From Dyella sp. 2HG41-7 (GTDB taxonomy: Bacteria; Pseudomonadota; Gammaproteobacteria; Xanthomonadales; Rhodanobacteraceae), in the NCBI RefSeq assembly GCF_021390675.1, contig NZ_JAJEJV010000004.1, positions 3,720,001-3,784,000 of the forward strand: a stretch of DNA of 64,000 nt. The letters run 5' to 3'. Both the position numbers and the translations under genes were made by a program. Within the stretch, counting starts at the first letter, position 1, and the number at the start of each line of letters is the position of its first letter. The notes beneath the pieces are model-generated. The model had not been told where the DNA came from. It searched no databases and worked only from the letters and a program-made list of their open reading frames with translations. Of the stretch, positions 53,936 through 61,541 are shown piece by piece.

Positions 53936-56900
53936 ATGGCCATTGCTAGCCCAACGCCTCCTACCAGGAAGTATTCGTGGCTGGCCAACCTACCCATCCG
54001 CTTCAAGATCATCCTCGCGATCGGCTTGCTGCTCGGCCTGTTCCTGATCAACAGCCTGATTAACGTCACTTCGCAGAACCGCCAATCCGAAACGCGGCGA
54101 TGGGCCGATCACACCTATCAGGTACTGCTGCAAATCGAATCGCTGCAACGCACCGCCTTGAACGGCCAGGTGGGTTTGCGCGGATTCATGCTCTCGCATA
54201 ACGCAGCGGAATTGGCGCGGGCCAAGAACAGCAATGGGGAGCTTTTAGTAAAACTGGCGGAGTTGCGCCAGCTGACCACCGACAACGCCCTGCAACAAAC
54301 CCGCATTGATCGCATCCAGACGCTGGTGACGCAATGGGTACGCGAGATGCAGGATCTGGTTCTGACGCCCGAATCGGCGATCAAATCCAACGATCCCGAC
54401 CTCAGTGCGCAGATAGCGGCTATCCAGAAAAACTACCTCGCTCATCGCACCGTCCATGTGGAGGACTACACAACGGTGCTGGATGAGATGAGCGAAACGG
54501 AACGACAGCTGCTTATCGTGCGCACGCAAAGCGCCGAGCGCCTGTTGAACAAAACGCTATACGTCAACGTAGCGAGCGGTCTGATCGGTCTCATACTCGG
54601 CCTGCTGGTGATCTCGCTCACCTCGCGCATGGTCACGCGTCCGATCCGGCGCTTGACGGACCTGATGACCCGTCTCGCCAATCACGATCACACCATCGAG
54701 ATTCGCGGCGTCGAGCGACGCGACGAAATCGGCGAAATCTCGCGCGCGCTGCAAGTATTCAAGCAGATGGTGATCGAGTCGCGCCTGCAAGCGAATCTAA
54801 AAAACGATGCCACTAACATTTCCACCAGCCTTCAGGTCGCCACCAATCATCAGGACTTCGCGCATCGGTTCGTAAGCCAGCTCGCGCCGCTGATCCAATC
54901 CGGCGTCGCGTTGTTTTACGGCTACGACGAGACGCGCGGTCGACTGGATCTGCTCGGAAGTTACGGCTTGCGTTTGCAAGCCAGTCCCGATGCCTATATG
55001 CCCGGCGAAGGCTTGGTCGGCGAATGCGCCGCGTCGCGACAGCCGATCGTGCTCGATCAAGTGCCGAGTAATTATCTGCGCATCGATTCAGGCAGTGGCT
55101 CGGCGGTACCGAGCCATCTGACGATTCTACCGTTGCTGGTGCGCAACCAGCTTGTAGGCATTATGGAATTTGCGGGATTCACGGCACTCACACCGCATCA
55201 GCAGCAACTTCTGGACGAACTGCTGCCGATGGCTGCGCTGACATTGGAAAACCTAAATCGCGCCGTTAATACGGAACAGCTTCTCGAACAAACGCGCGAG
55301 CAAACCGACGAACTGCGCATCTCCGCCGTCACCATGCGCCAGCAGCAAGAAGCGCTTCGATCAGCCAACGACACACTGCAAACCAAAACCTACGAACTGG
55401 AAGAACAATCCCAACGTTTGCTCGCATCCGAAGAGGAATTGCGCGTGCAAGCGGACGAACTGCAGTCGTCCAACGAAGAACTTCGCTTGATGACCGACAC
55501 GCTTCGGCAGCAGAAAGAGCAAGTCGAAGCACTGCAGGAAGAAACCGAGCAAAAGGCGGAAGAACTGGCGCGCGCCAGTCGTTACAAGAGCGAATTCCTC
55601 GCCAATATGTCGCACGAATTGCGCACGCCGTTGAACAGCCTACTGATTCTTTCGCGCAGCCTTGCCGACAATCGCGAGAAGAACTTGAGTAACGAACAAG
55701 TGGAGTCGGCCCGCATCATTCACGATGCGGGTTCCAGCCTTCTGCGTTTGATCAACGACATCCTCGATCTGTCCAAGATCGAAGCGGGCAAGATGGAGCT
55801 CTCGCTGGTCGATCATCCGCTGCAGAATCTGGTGCGCAGCTTCCGCCGCAATTTCGATCACGTCGCGCGCGACAAGAAACTCGATTACGAAGTCACCGTC
55901 GCCGATGGATTGCCTGAGATCATCCACACCGATCCGAATCGGCTCGAGCAGATCGTGAACAACCTTCTCGCCAACGCGTTCAAATTCACGGCAAAAGGCG
56001 GCATTCGCGTTCACATCAGCCGTCCCGGCGAAGGTGTTCCGGTTCCGCAGGCCTTGGCGAATCCGTCGCTGCTCGCCATTAGCGTCAAAGATAGCGGCAT
56101 CGGCATTCCGGCCGACAAGCTGGAGCGCATCTTCAACGCATTCGAACAGGCTGATAACAGCACCAGCCGGCAATTCGGCGGAACGGGTCTGGGCCTCAGC
56201 ATCTCGCGGCGCATGGCTGCGCTATTGGGCGGCGATATCGTATTGCGCAGCGAAGTGGGTCAAGGCAGCGAATTCGTCTTGCTGTTGCCCGAACGCAGCA
56301 CCGGTGCGGCGACGGATGTCAGCACGCCTGCGATGTCCACCTCGATTCCTTCGACGCGCCCGGTGACGCGCCACATACTCCCGACCGAAGGCATGAAAGA
56401 CGATCGTGAACGCATCGCTCCTGGCGACAGCGTGATTCTGATCGTCGAGGACGATCCGGCGTTCGCCCATATTCTTGCCGACATCGTGCGGCAAAAAGGG
56501 CATCGCATGCTGCACGCTCCCAATGGCGAAGGCGGTCTGGAGCTGGCGCGTCGTTATCACCCGGTGGGCATTCTGCTCGATGTGATGCTGCCGGGCATGG
56601 ACGGCTGGACGGTGATCGAACGCCTCAAGGCCGATTCCGCCACCCGGCATATTCCCGTGCACTTTCTCACCGCCACCGACGATGCGGGTCGCGGGCGCGA
56701 ACTCGGCGCCGTAGGGTTCCTCACCAAACCGGTTACGCGCGAAGCGATCAATGAAGCGTTCGAACGACTCCTGCACTTTGCAGAAGGCCGTACGCGGCAC
56801 CTGCTGGTGGTGGACGACGACGCCCACGCGCGCAGCGCCGTGCGCACCTTGCTCAAACACGATGACGTGGAGATCGACGAGGCCGGGTCCGGCGAAGAAG

Positions 56901-57577
56901 CGCTGCAGAAAATCGCCGATATCGGATACGACTGCATCGTGCTGGATCTGGGCCTTCCCGGCATGTCGGGCACGGACATGCTGGAAAAACTTGCCGCGGG
57001 CGGCAGCATTCCGCCGGTCGTGGTGTATTCCGGACGCGAACTGAGTCGAGAAGAAAACCTGCGCATTCGCCAGTACACCGACAGCATCGTCATCAAGGGC
57101 GCACGTTCGCCAGAACGATTGATGGACGAAGTAAGCCTGTTCCTGCACAGCATTCGCGACAGCCGGCACGGCGCGTCCTCGGCCGCTTCCGATCACGACG
57201 GTTTGCGCGGTCGCCACGTGTTATTGGTGGACGACGATATGCGCAACTTGTTCGCGCTATCGAAAGTGCTTCGCGATTGGGGCATGCAAGTGAGCGTCGC
57301 GCAGGATGGGCACAAAGCCCTGCATGCGCTCGACGAAACGCCAAACATCGAACTGGTGCTGATGGACATCATGATGCCGGGCATGGACGGCTACGAAGCC
57401 ACGCAGGCCGTCCGGGCTCAATCCAAATTCGAAAAGTTGCCGATCATCGCGCTGACGGCGAAAGCGATGCGCGGCGATCGCGAGCGCTGCCTGGAAGCAG
57501 GCGCCAGCGATTACTTGTCCAAGCCGATCGACCTGGACAAGCTAGCATCAATGATGCGCATGTGGTTGCGCGACTGA
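53936..57577 (+). CDS. Large hybrid histidine kinase with CHASE3, HAMP, GAF and three REC domains
   Basis: 1213 residues. Span near 25-45, CHASE3-type periplasmic helices to about 205, second span about 206-228, HAMP (about 229-282), GAF (about 300-430), coiled coil (440-545), HisKA with His-560 (NMSHELRTPLN), HATPase_c (to about 785; GTGLGLSIS), then three receivers with phospho-Asp 882 (LLDVMLPG), 1004 (VLDLGLPG) and 1144 (LMDIMMPG). It autophosphorylates, and could pass phosphate to its own receivers or to the downstream receiver. It heads a four-gene unit with 3-bp or overlapping spacing. Signal unknown. Confidence 0.93.
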   Translation: MAIASPTPPTRKYSWLANLPIRFKIILAIGLLLGLFLINSLINVTSQNRQSETRRWADHTYQVLLQIESLQRTALNGQVGLRGFMLSHNAAELARAKNSNGELLVKLAELRQLTTDNALQQTRIDRIQTLVTQWVREMQDLVLTPESAIKSNDPDLSAQIAAIQKNYLAHRTVHVEDYTTVLDEMSETERQLLIVRTQSAERLLNKTLYVNVASGLIGLILGLLVISLTSRMVTRPIRRLTDLMTRLANHDHTIEIRGVERRDEIGEISRALQVFKQMVIESRLQANLKNDATNISTSLQVATNHQDFAHRFVSQLAPLIQSGVALFYGYDETRGRLDLLGSYGLRLQASPDAYMPGEGLVGECAASRQPIVLDQVPSNYLRIDSGSGSAVPSHLTILPLLVRNQLVGIMEFAGFTALTPHQQQLLDELLPMAALTLENLNRAVNTEQLLEQTREQTDELRISAVTMRQQQEALRSANDTLQTKTYELEEQSQRLLASEEELRVQADELQSSNEELRLMTDTLRQQKEQVEALQEETEQKAEELARASRYKSEFLANMSHELRTPLNSLLILSRSLADNREKNLSNEQVESARIIHDAGSSLLRLINDILDLSKIEAGKMELSLVDHPLQNLVRSFRRNFDHVARDKKLDYEVTVADGLPEIIHTDPNRLEQIVNNLLANAFKFTAKGGIRVHISRPGEGVPVPQALANPSLLAISVKDSGIGIPADKLERIFNAFEQADNSTSRQFGGTGLGLSISRRMAALLGGDIVLRSEVGQGSEFVLLLPERSTGAATDVSTPAMSTSIPSTRPVTRHILPTEGMKDDRERIAPGDSVILIVEDDPAFAHILADIVRQKGHRMLHAPNGEGGLELARRYHPVGILLDVMLPGMDGWTVIERLKADSATRHIPVHFLTATDDAGRGRELGAVGFLTKPVTREAINEAFERLLHFAEGRTRHLLVVDDDAHARSAVRTLLKHDDVEIDEAGSGEEALQKIADIGYDCIVLDLGLPGMSGTDMLEKLAAGGSIPPVVVYSGRELSREENLRIRQYTDSIVIKGARSPERLMDEVSLFLHSIRDSRHGASSAASDHDGLRGRHVLLVDDDMRNLFALSKVLRDWGMQVSVAQDGHKALHALDETPNIELVLMDIMMPGMDGYEATQAVRAQSKFEKLPIIALTAKAMRGDRERCLEAGASDYLSKPIDLDKLASMMRMWLRD

Positions 57578-57580
57578 TAC

Positions 57581-58441
57581 ATGGAGCAGACGGTCGTGGA
57601 CGCATCGGAGCTGGACAGCATTGAGGTGGAGTTGTTCGTGCGCGCGTTGGACAAACGCCACGGTTACGACTTCAGCCAATACTCCCCTGCTTCGTTCAAA
57701 CGTCGCGTACGCCAACTCGCCAACCAGCTCGAATGCAAAACCATCAGCGGCTTGATCGAACGCGTGATGCACGAACCGCAATTGCTGCCCAACGTATTGG
57801 AAACCCTAACGGTGCCGGCGTCGGACATGTTCCGCGACCCGACCGTGTTTCGCGCGTTGCGCGAAAAAATTCTGCCGATGCTGGCCTCTTACCCGCATAT
57901 CAATATTTGGCAAGCGGGTTGTGCGCACGGCGAAGAGGTGTATTCGCTTGCGATCCTGCTGGAAGAAACCGGGCTTTACGATCGCACGCAGATTTTCGCC
58001 ACCGATCTCAGCGAACGCGCCTTGCAAAAAGCCAGCGACGGCATCTATTCGGTGCAGGAAGCCCAGCAATGGTCGCGCAATTATCAGGCCGCCGGCGGCA
58101 CGCGATCCCTGGCCGATTACTGCAGCGTGGGCTACAAGCTCCTGAAACTCAATCATCGGCTATGCAGGAATGTGACCTTCGCCGTGCACAACTTGGCTAC
58201 CGATGGCGTATTTTGCGAAGCGCACCTCATCCTTTGCCGCAACGTGTTGATTTATTTTTCCAACCCTTTGCAGGACCGTGCGCTGTCGCTGTTTCGCGAC
58301 AGCCTCGTGCGTGGCGGTTTTCTTTGCATGGGATTGCGCGAGAACATGAGCCTGGCCACCGCAGCGCAAGACTTTGCGCCCTTTATGGAGTCGCTGCGTA
58401 TTTACCGCGTCGCCAGTCACGCAGACGGTGGTCACCCATGA
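57581..58441 (+). CDS. cheR: CheR-type chemoreceptor/receptor methyltransferase
   Basis: 286 residues. N-terminal helical domain, then the Rossmann SAM-binding part: IWQAGCAHGEEVYSLAILLEE (motif I, with GCAHGEE for the usual GCSTGEE), DLSERALQKA, and LILCRNVLIYF. It methylates glutamates on a receptor-like target, here probably the adjacent kinase. Three bases after the kinase stop; its stop overlaps the cheB start (ATGA). Standard CheR lengths are 270-290. Confidence 0.88.
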   Translation: MEQTVVDASELDSIEVELFVRALDKRHGYDFSQYSPASFKRRVRQLANQLECKTISGLIERVMHEPQLLPNVLETLTVPASDMFRDPTVFRALREKILPMLASYPHINIWQAGCAHGEEVYSLAILLEETGLYDRTQIFATDLSERALQKASDGIYSVQEAQQWSRNYQAAGGTRSLADYCSVGYKLLKLNHRLCRNVTFAVHNLATDGVFCEAHLILCRNVLIYFSNPLQDRALSLFRDSLVRGGFLCMGLRENMSLATAAQDFAPFMESLRIYRVASHADGGHP

Positions 58442-59007
58442 ATGCGAAGGCAGCCATCGCGATCGGCTGCTCTGCCGGCGGCGTAGACGCGCTCAAGGTC
58501 GTCATTGGCGGCCTCGATGCAAGTTTGAGGCAAGCTATCGTGGTGTGCTGCCACAGTCGTTCCGATACGGTGGACATGTTATGCGAAGTGTTGAAGCGCA
58601 GCGCCACGCTTCCCGTGATCGAAGCGGTGGAGCGTAGCGAGATTCGACCAGGCGTCGTGCATATCGCACCGTCGGGTTACCATCTGCTGGTGGAAAGCGA
58701 TTTGCATTTCGCCGTGTCCGCCGATCCTCGCGTGAATCACGCGCGGCCGTCCATCGACGTCTTGTTCAACGCAGCCGCCGAAGCGTGGCGCGAATCCCTG
58801 ATCGGCGTGATTCTCACCGGCGCCAATGCCGACGGCGCTGCCGGGTTGCAGCGCATTCGAGAATTTGGCGGGGTCGCTGTCGTGCAAACACCGCAGGACG
58901 CGGCGGCGGCCGCCATGCCGCAGGCTGCGCTGGATGTCGCCGGCGCGGACTACTGTGTTCCCCTTTCCGATATCGCCCCATTGCTCAATCGGCTTTGTCT
59001 GGCATGA
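58438..59007 (+). CDS. cheB: CheB-type methylesterase, without receiver domain
   Basis: 189 residues. Catalytic triad visible: Ser-12 (GCSAGG), His-39 (VCCHSRS) and Asp-132 (GANADGAAG). It removes methyl groups added by the preceding CheR. Classical CheB has a regulatory receiver in front; here it is absent, so activity is either constitutive or controlled by partners. Overlaps CheR and the following REC-GGDEF gene by 4 bases each. Confidence 0.88.
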   Translation: MNAKAAIAIGCSAGGVDALKVVIGGLDASLRQAIVVCCHSRSDTVDMLCEVLKRSATLPVIEAVERSEIRPGVVHIAPSGYHLLVESDLHFAVSADPRVNHARPSIDVLFNAAAEAWRESLIGVILTGANADGAAGLQRIREFGGVAVVQTPQDAAAAAMPQAALDVAGADYCVPLSDIAPLLNRLCLA

Positions 59008-60002
59008 CTACATCTATTCCAAAAATTTTGGTCGTCGACGATACGCACGCCAATCTCGTGGCGATGCGTCGCTTGCTTGCCGATTGCGGCGCCGAGCTGG
59101 TGGAAGCCAGCAGCGGCAACGAAGCGTTGTCACGATGCCTGGATCAGCAATTCGCCTTGATCTTGCTCGACGTAAATATGCCGGACATGGACGGCTTCGA
59201 AGTCGCCGCGATACTTGGCGAAGCCGAACAGTTGCGCGATACGCCGGTGATTTTCGTGACGGCCGCTTATGCAGATGATATCAATCGCTTGAAAGGCTAT
59301 CGTTCGGGCGCTGTGGATTACATCGCCAAGCCCATCAACGACGTCATTCTGCAATCGAAAGTGCGCGTGTTCCTCGAATTGCACAGCGCACGCATGCAGC
59401 TGCAACAAGCCTTGGAAGAACTTTCCACGCGCAATCAACAGCTGCAATCGGAAATCGCCGAGCGTCAGCGCATCGAAGCGAAAGTACGCCACCAAGCCAC
59501 GCACGACATGCTCACAGGCTTGCCAAATCGCGTGCTGTTTCACGACCGCCTGCGCGCGGCGATCCAGCGCGGCGTGAATTATGGCTTGCCTTTCGCGTTG
59601 GCGCTGATCGATATCGACGGCTTCAAGGCAGTGAACGATACATACGGTCATCCAGCCGGCGATGCATTGCTACAAGCCATCTCCGGACGACTGAGCCATC
59701 ACGTGCGCACGAACGACACCGTGGCGCGTCTGGGTGGCGACGAATTCGCGCTCATTTTTCAAGATGCCAGCGATATCGCCCCATTGATGCAGCGTTGTCA
59801 GGATATCTGCGATGTGCTCGCGCAGCCTTATCCCCTTCAAGGCGAACATGGCGCCATCTTGGCGCATGTCAGCGCTAGCATCGGCATTTCGCTGTGGAGC
59901 GAAAAAACCGAATCGGACGAAGCGTTGATTCAAGCCGCCGATCGCGCGCTATATCAAGTCAAAGACCACGGCAAGAACGGATGTGTCTTGGCGTCGCTGT
60001 AG
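59004..60002 (+). CDS. REC-GGDEF diguanylate cyclase (response regulator)
   Basis: 332 residues. Receiver with phospho-Asp-56 (LLDVNMPDMDG) and Lys-109 (AKPI), then a helical linker (about 125-165), then GGDEF (residues 244-248, RLGGDEFALIF). The inhibitory site RTND (236-239) stands five residues before GGDEF as in product-inhibited cyclases. It makes cyclic di-GMP, presumably on phosphorylation from the kinase upstream. Overlaps cheB by 4 bases, so it is the output of this operon. Confidence 0.93.
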   Translation: MTTSIPKILVVDDTHANLVAMRRLLADCGAELVEASSGNEALSRCLDQQFALILLDVNMPDMDGFEVAAILGEAEQLRDTPVIFVTAAYADDINRLKGYRSGAVDYIAKPINDVILQSKVRVFLELHSARMQLQQALEELSTRNQQLQSEIAERQRIEAKVRHQATHDMLTGLPNRVLFHDRLRAAIQRGVNYGLPFALALIDIDGFKAVNDTYGHPAGDALLQAISGRLSHHVRTNDTVARLGGDEFALIFQDASDIAPLMQRCQDICDVLAQPYPLQGEHGAILAHVSASIGISLWSEKTESDEALIQAADRALYQVKDHGKNGCVLASL

Positions 60003-60105
60003 TCGATACGAATGCGGCGCCTTTAAATCTAAGACGTGACGTGTGGCACTGCTCGAAAGAGCGGTCACCGCCTAACGTTTTGCTCGCTTACCAAAGGGGA
60101 CAATC

Positions 60106-61041
60106 ATGTCGGAATACCTTGCCTTTCAGACACCGGCAACCGCGCCGGCGTGGAAGCGCTGGCTGGTTTTTTCGCCGCTAGCGCGCATCGTCATCTTCGC
60201 TGCGTTGACGTTCTGCGTCGGCTTCATTGTTCATGCAGGCGTCGCGGGGCTTGGTTGGACAAGCAAGACGGCGAGCCCGTTGCAGCACGCGCTGGCCGGC
60301 TTGTCGATCGAACTTTTGGCGACAGTCATCGCTTATGCGGCGCTGGTGTTGTTGATTGAACGACGTCCGTTGCGCGAACTTTCCTTGCGCGCGATTCCGA
60401 CCTACGGCGTCGCAGGCTTTATCGGCGGCTTCTTGATATTCAGCACGGTGGTGGGTCTGCTGTGGCTGTTCGGCAGTTACCACGTACTCGGCACCAACGC
60501 GTCGGTGGACTGGGCGCGCTCGATTCTGATCGCAGGCATCGCCGCCGGCATCGGCGAGGAAATCGTGACGCGTGGCGTGCTGTTCCGCGCGGTCGAGGAA
60601 GGACTTGGCACTTGGTGGGCGCTGGCGATCTCAGCGATCTTTTTCGGTGCGGCGCATATTTTCAATCCAGGCGCCACGCTGTGGAGTTCGGCAGCCATCG
60701 CCATCGAGGCCGGCATTCTCCTGGCGCTGGTTTATCACGTGACGCGAACGCTGTGGGCATGCATCGGCTTGCATGCCGCCTGGAATATCACACAAGGCGC
60801 GATATTCGGTATTCCGGTATCCGGCACGACCGACAAGGGCTGGTTGGTATCGTCGCGCACCGGACCGGACTGGTTGAGCGGCGGCTCATTCGGCGCGGAA
60901 GCTTCCGTGGTCGCGACGTGTGTATGCGTAGCGGTTTCCGCCGTGCTGCTGTGGATTGCGGTGCGACGCGGAACCATCGTGAAGCCGGCCTGGTCGCGAC
61001 GTCGCGTCACGCCTGCTTTCGAGGCGACACCCACATCGTGA
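60106..61041 (+). CDS. CPBP-family intramembrane metalloprotease
   Basis: 311 residues with about eight spans. GIGEEIVTRGVLFRAVEE, FFGAAHIFNPG and CIGLHAAWNITQG are the three CPBP motifs with the catalytic Glu pair, Arg and His residues. The family (Rce1/CAAX protease related) cleaves membrane peptides or confers bacteriocin self-immunity; substrate here is unknown. ATG with AAAGGGGA upstream. Its 3' end overlaps the convergent DUF4442 gene by 35 bp. Confidence 0.88.
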   Translation: MSEYLAFQTPATAPAWKRWLVFSPLARIVIFAALTFCVGFIVHAGVAGLGWTSKTASPLQHALAGLSIELLATVIAYAALVLLIERRPLRELSLRAIPTYGVAGFIGGFLIFSTVVGLLWLFGSYHVLGTNASVDWARSILIAGIAAGIGEEIVTRGVLFRAVEEGLGTWWALAISAIFFGAAHIFNPGATLWSSAAIAIEAGILLALVYHVTRTLWACIGLHAAWNITQGAIFGIPVSGTTDKGWLVSSRTGPDWLSGGSFGAEASVVATCVCVAVSAVLLWIAVRRGTIVKPAWSRRRVTPAFEATPTS

Positions 61042-61480
61042 TGCGCGCTTGAAATACGGGCACCCCGGCCGGATCCGTGACTTCAACGAGAACCGGCCAC
61101 TCCTGCCCGCGATCTACCGCGCCGATGGGTGTTTCCGGCGTCGCGACGGCATGCATGGTGCCGACAGCTTTGCTGAGGTATTCCACCGTCATGCCTTTGG
61201 GAATCCAACGCGCGCCGGGCGGCATCGTTGCTTCGGCCATCACGCCGGCACTCAGTTCGGCGAGATTGCACAACGCGATGGCGTGAACGGTTCCGAGGTG
61301 GTTGTGCACGCGCCGGCGATCGGCGATGCGCACCTCGCAGCGTCCCGGTTCCAGCGCGACGAAGCGCGGTGCAATGGTGGCAAAATATGGCGCACGCAAA
61401 CAAACCGCGCGCGAAAACAACCAATGGCCGGCCGGCCATGTTGTGATGCGTTGATACAGCGACAGCAGCGAAGCGCTCAT
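61007..61480 (-). CDS. DUF4442 hotdog-fold thioesterase-like protein
   Basis: 157 residues from an ATG after GGGGGAGATC. SLYQRITTWPAGHWLFSRAV, RRRVHNHLGTVHAIALCNLAE (hotdog helix) and the DUF4442-typical end. Such proteins resemble acyl-CoA thioesterases. Convergent overlap with the CPBP gene and 61 bp from fadE on the same strand, so it may act with fatty-acid turnover. Confidence 0.8.
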   Translation of the reverse strand: MSASLLSLYQRITTWPAGHWLFSRAVCLRAPYFATIAPRFVALEPGRCEVRIADRRRVHNHLGTVHAIALCNLAELSAGVMAEATMPPGARWIPKGMTVEYLSKAVGTMHAVATPETPIGAVDRGQEWPVLVEVTDPAGVPVFQARITMWVSPRKQA

Positions 61481-61541
61481 GATCTCCCCCGTTGACGGCG
61501 ACTTTCGTCGCCGCCAGTACGAAATAAAAGCTGCGTAACGA

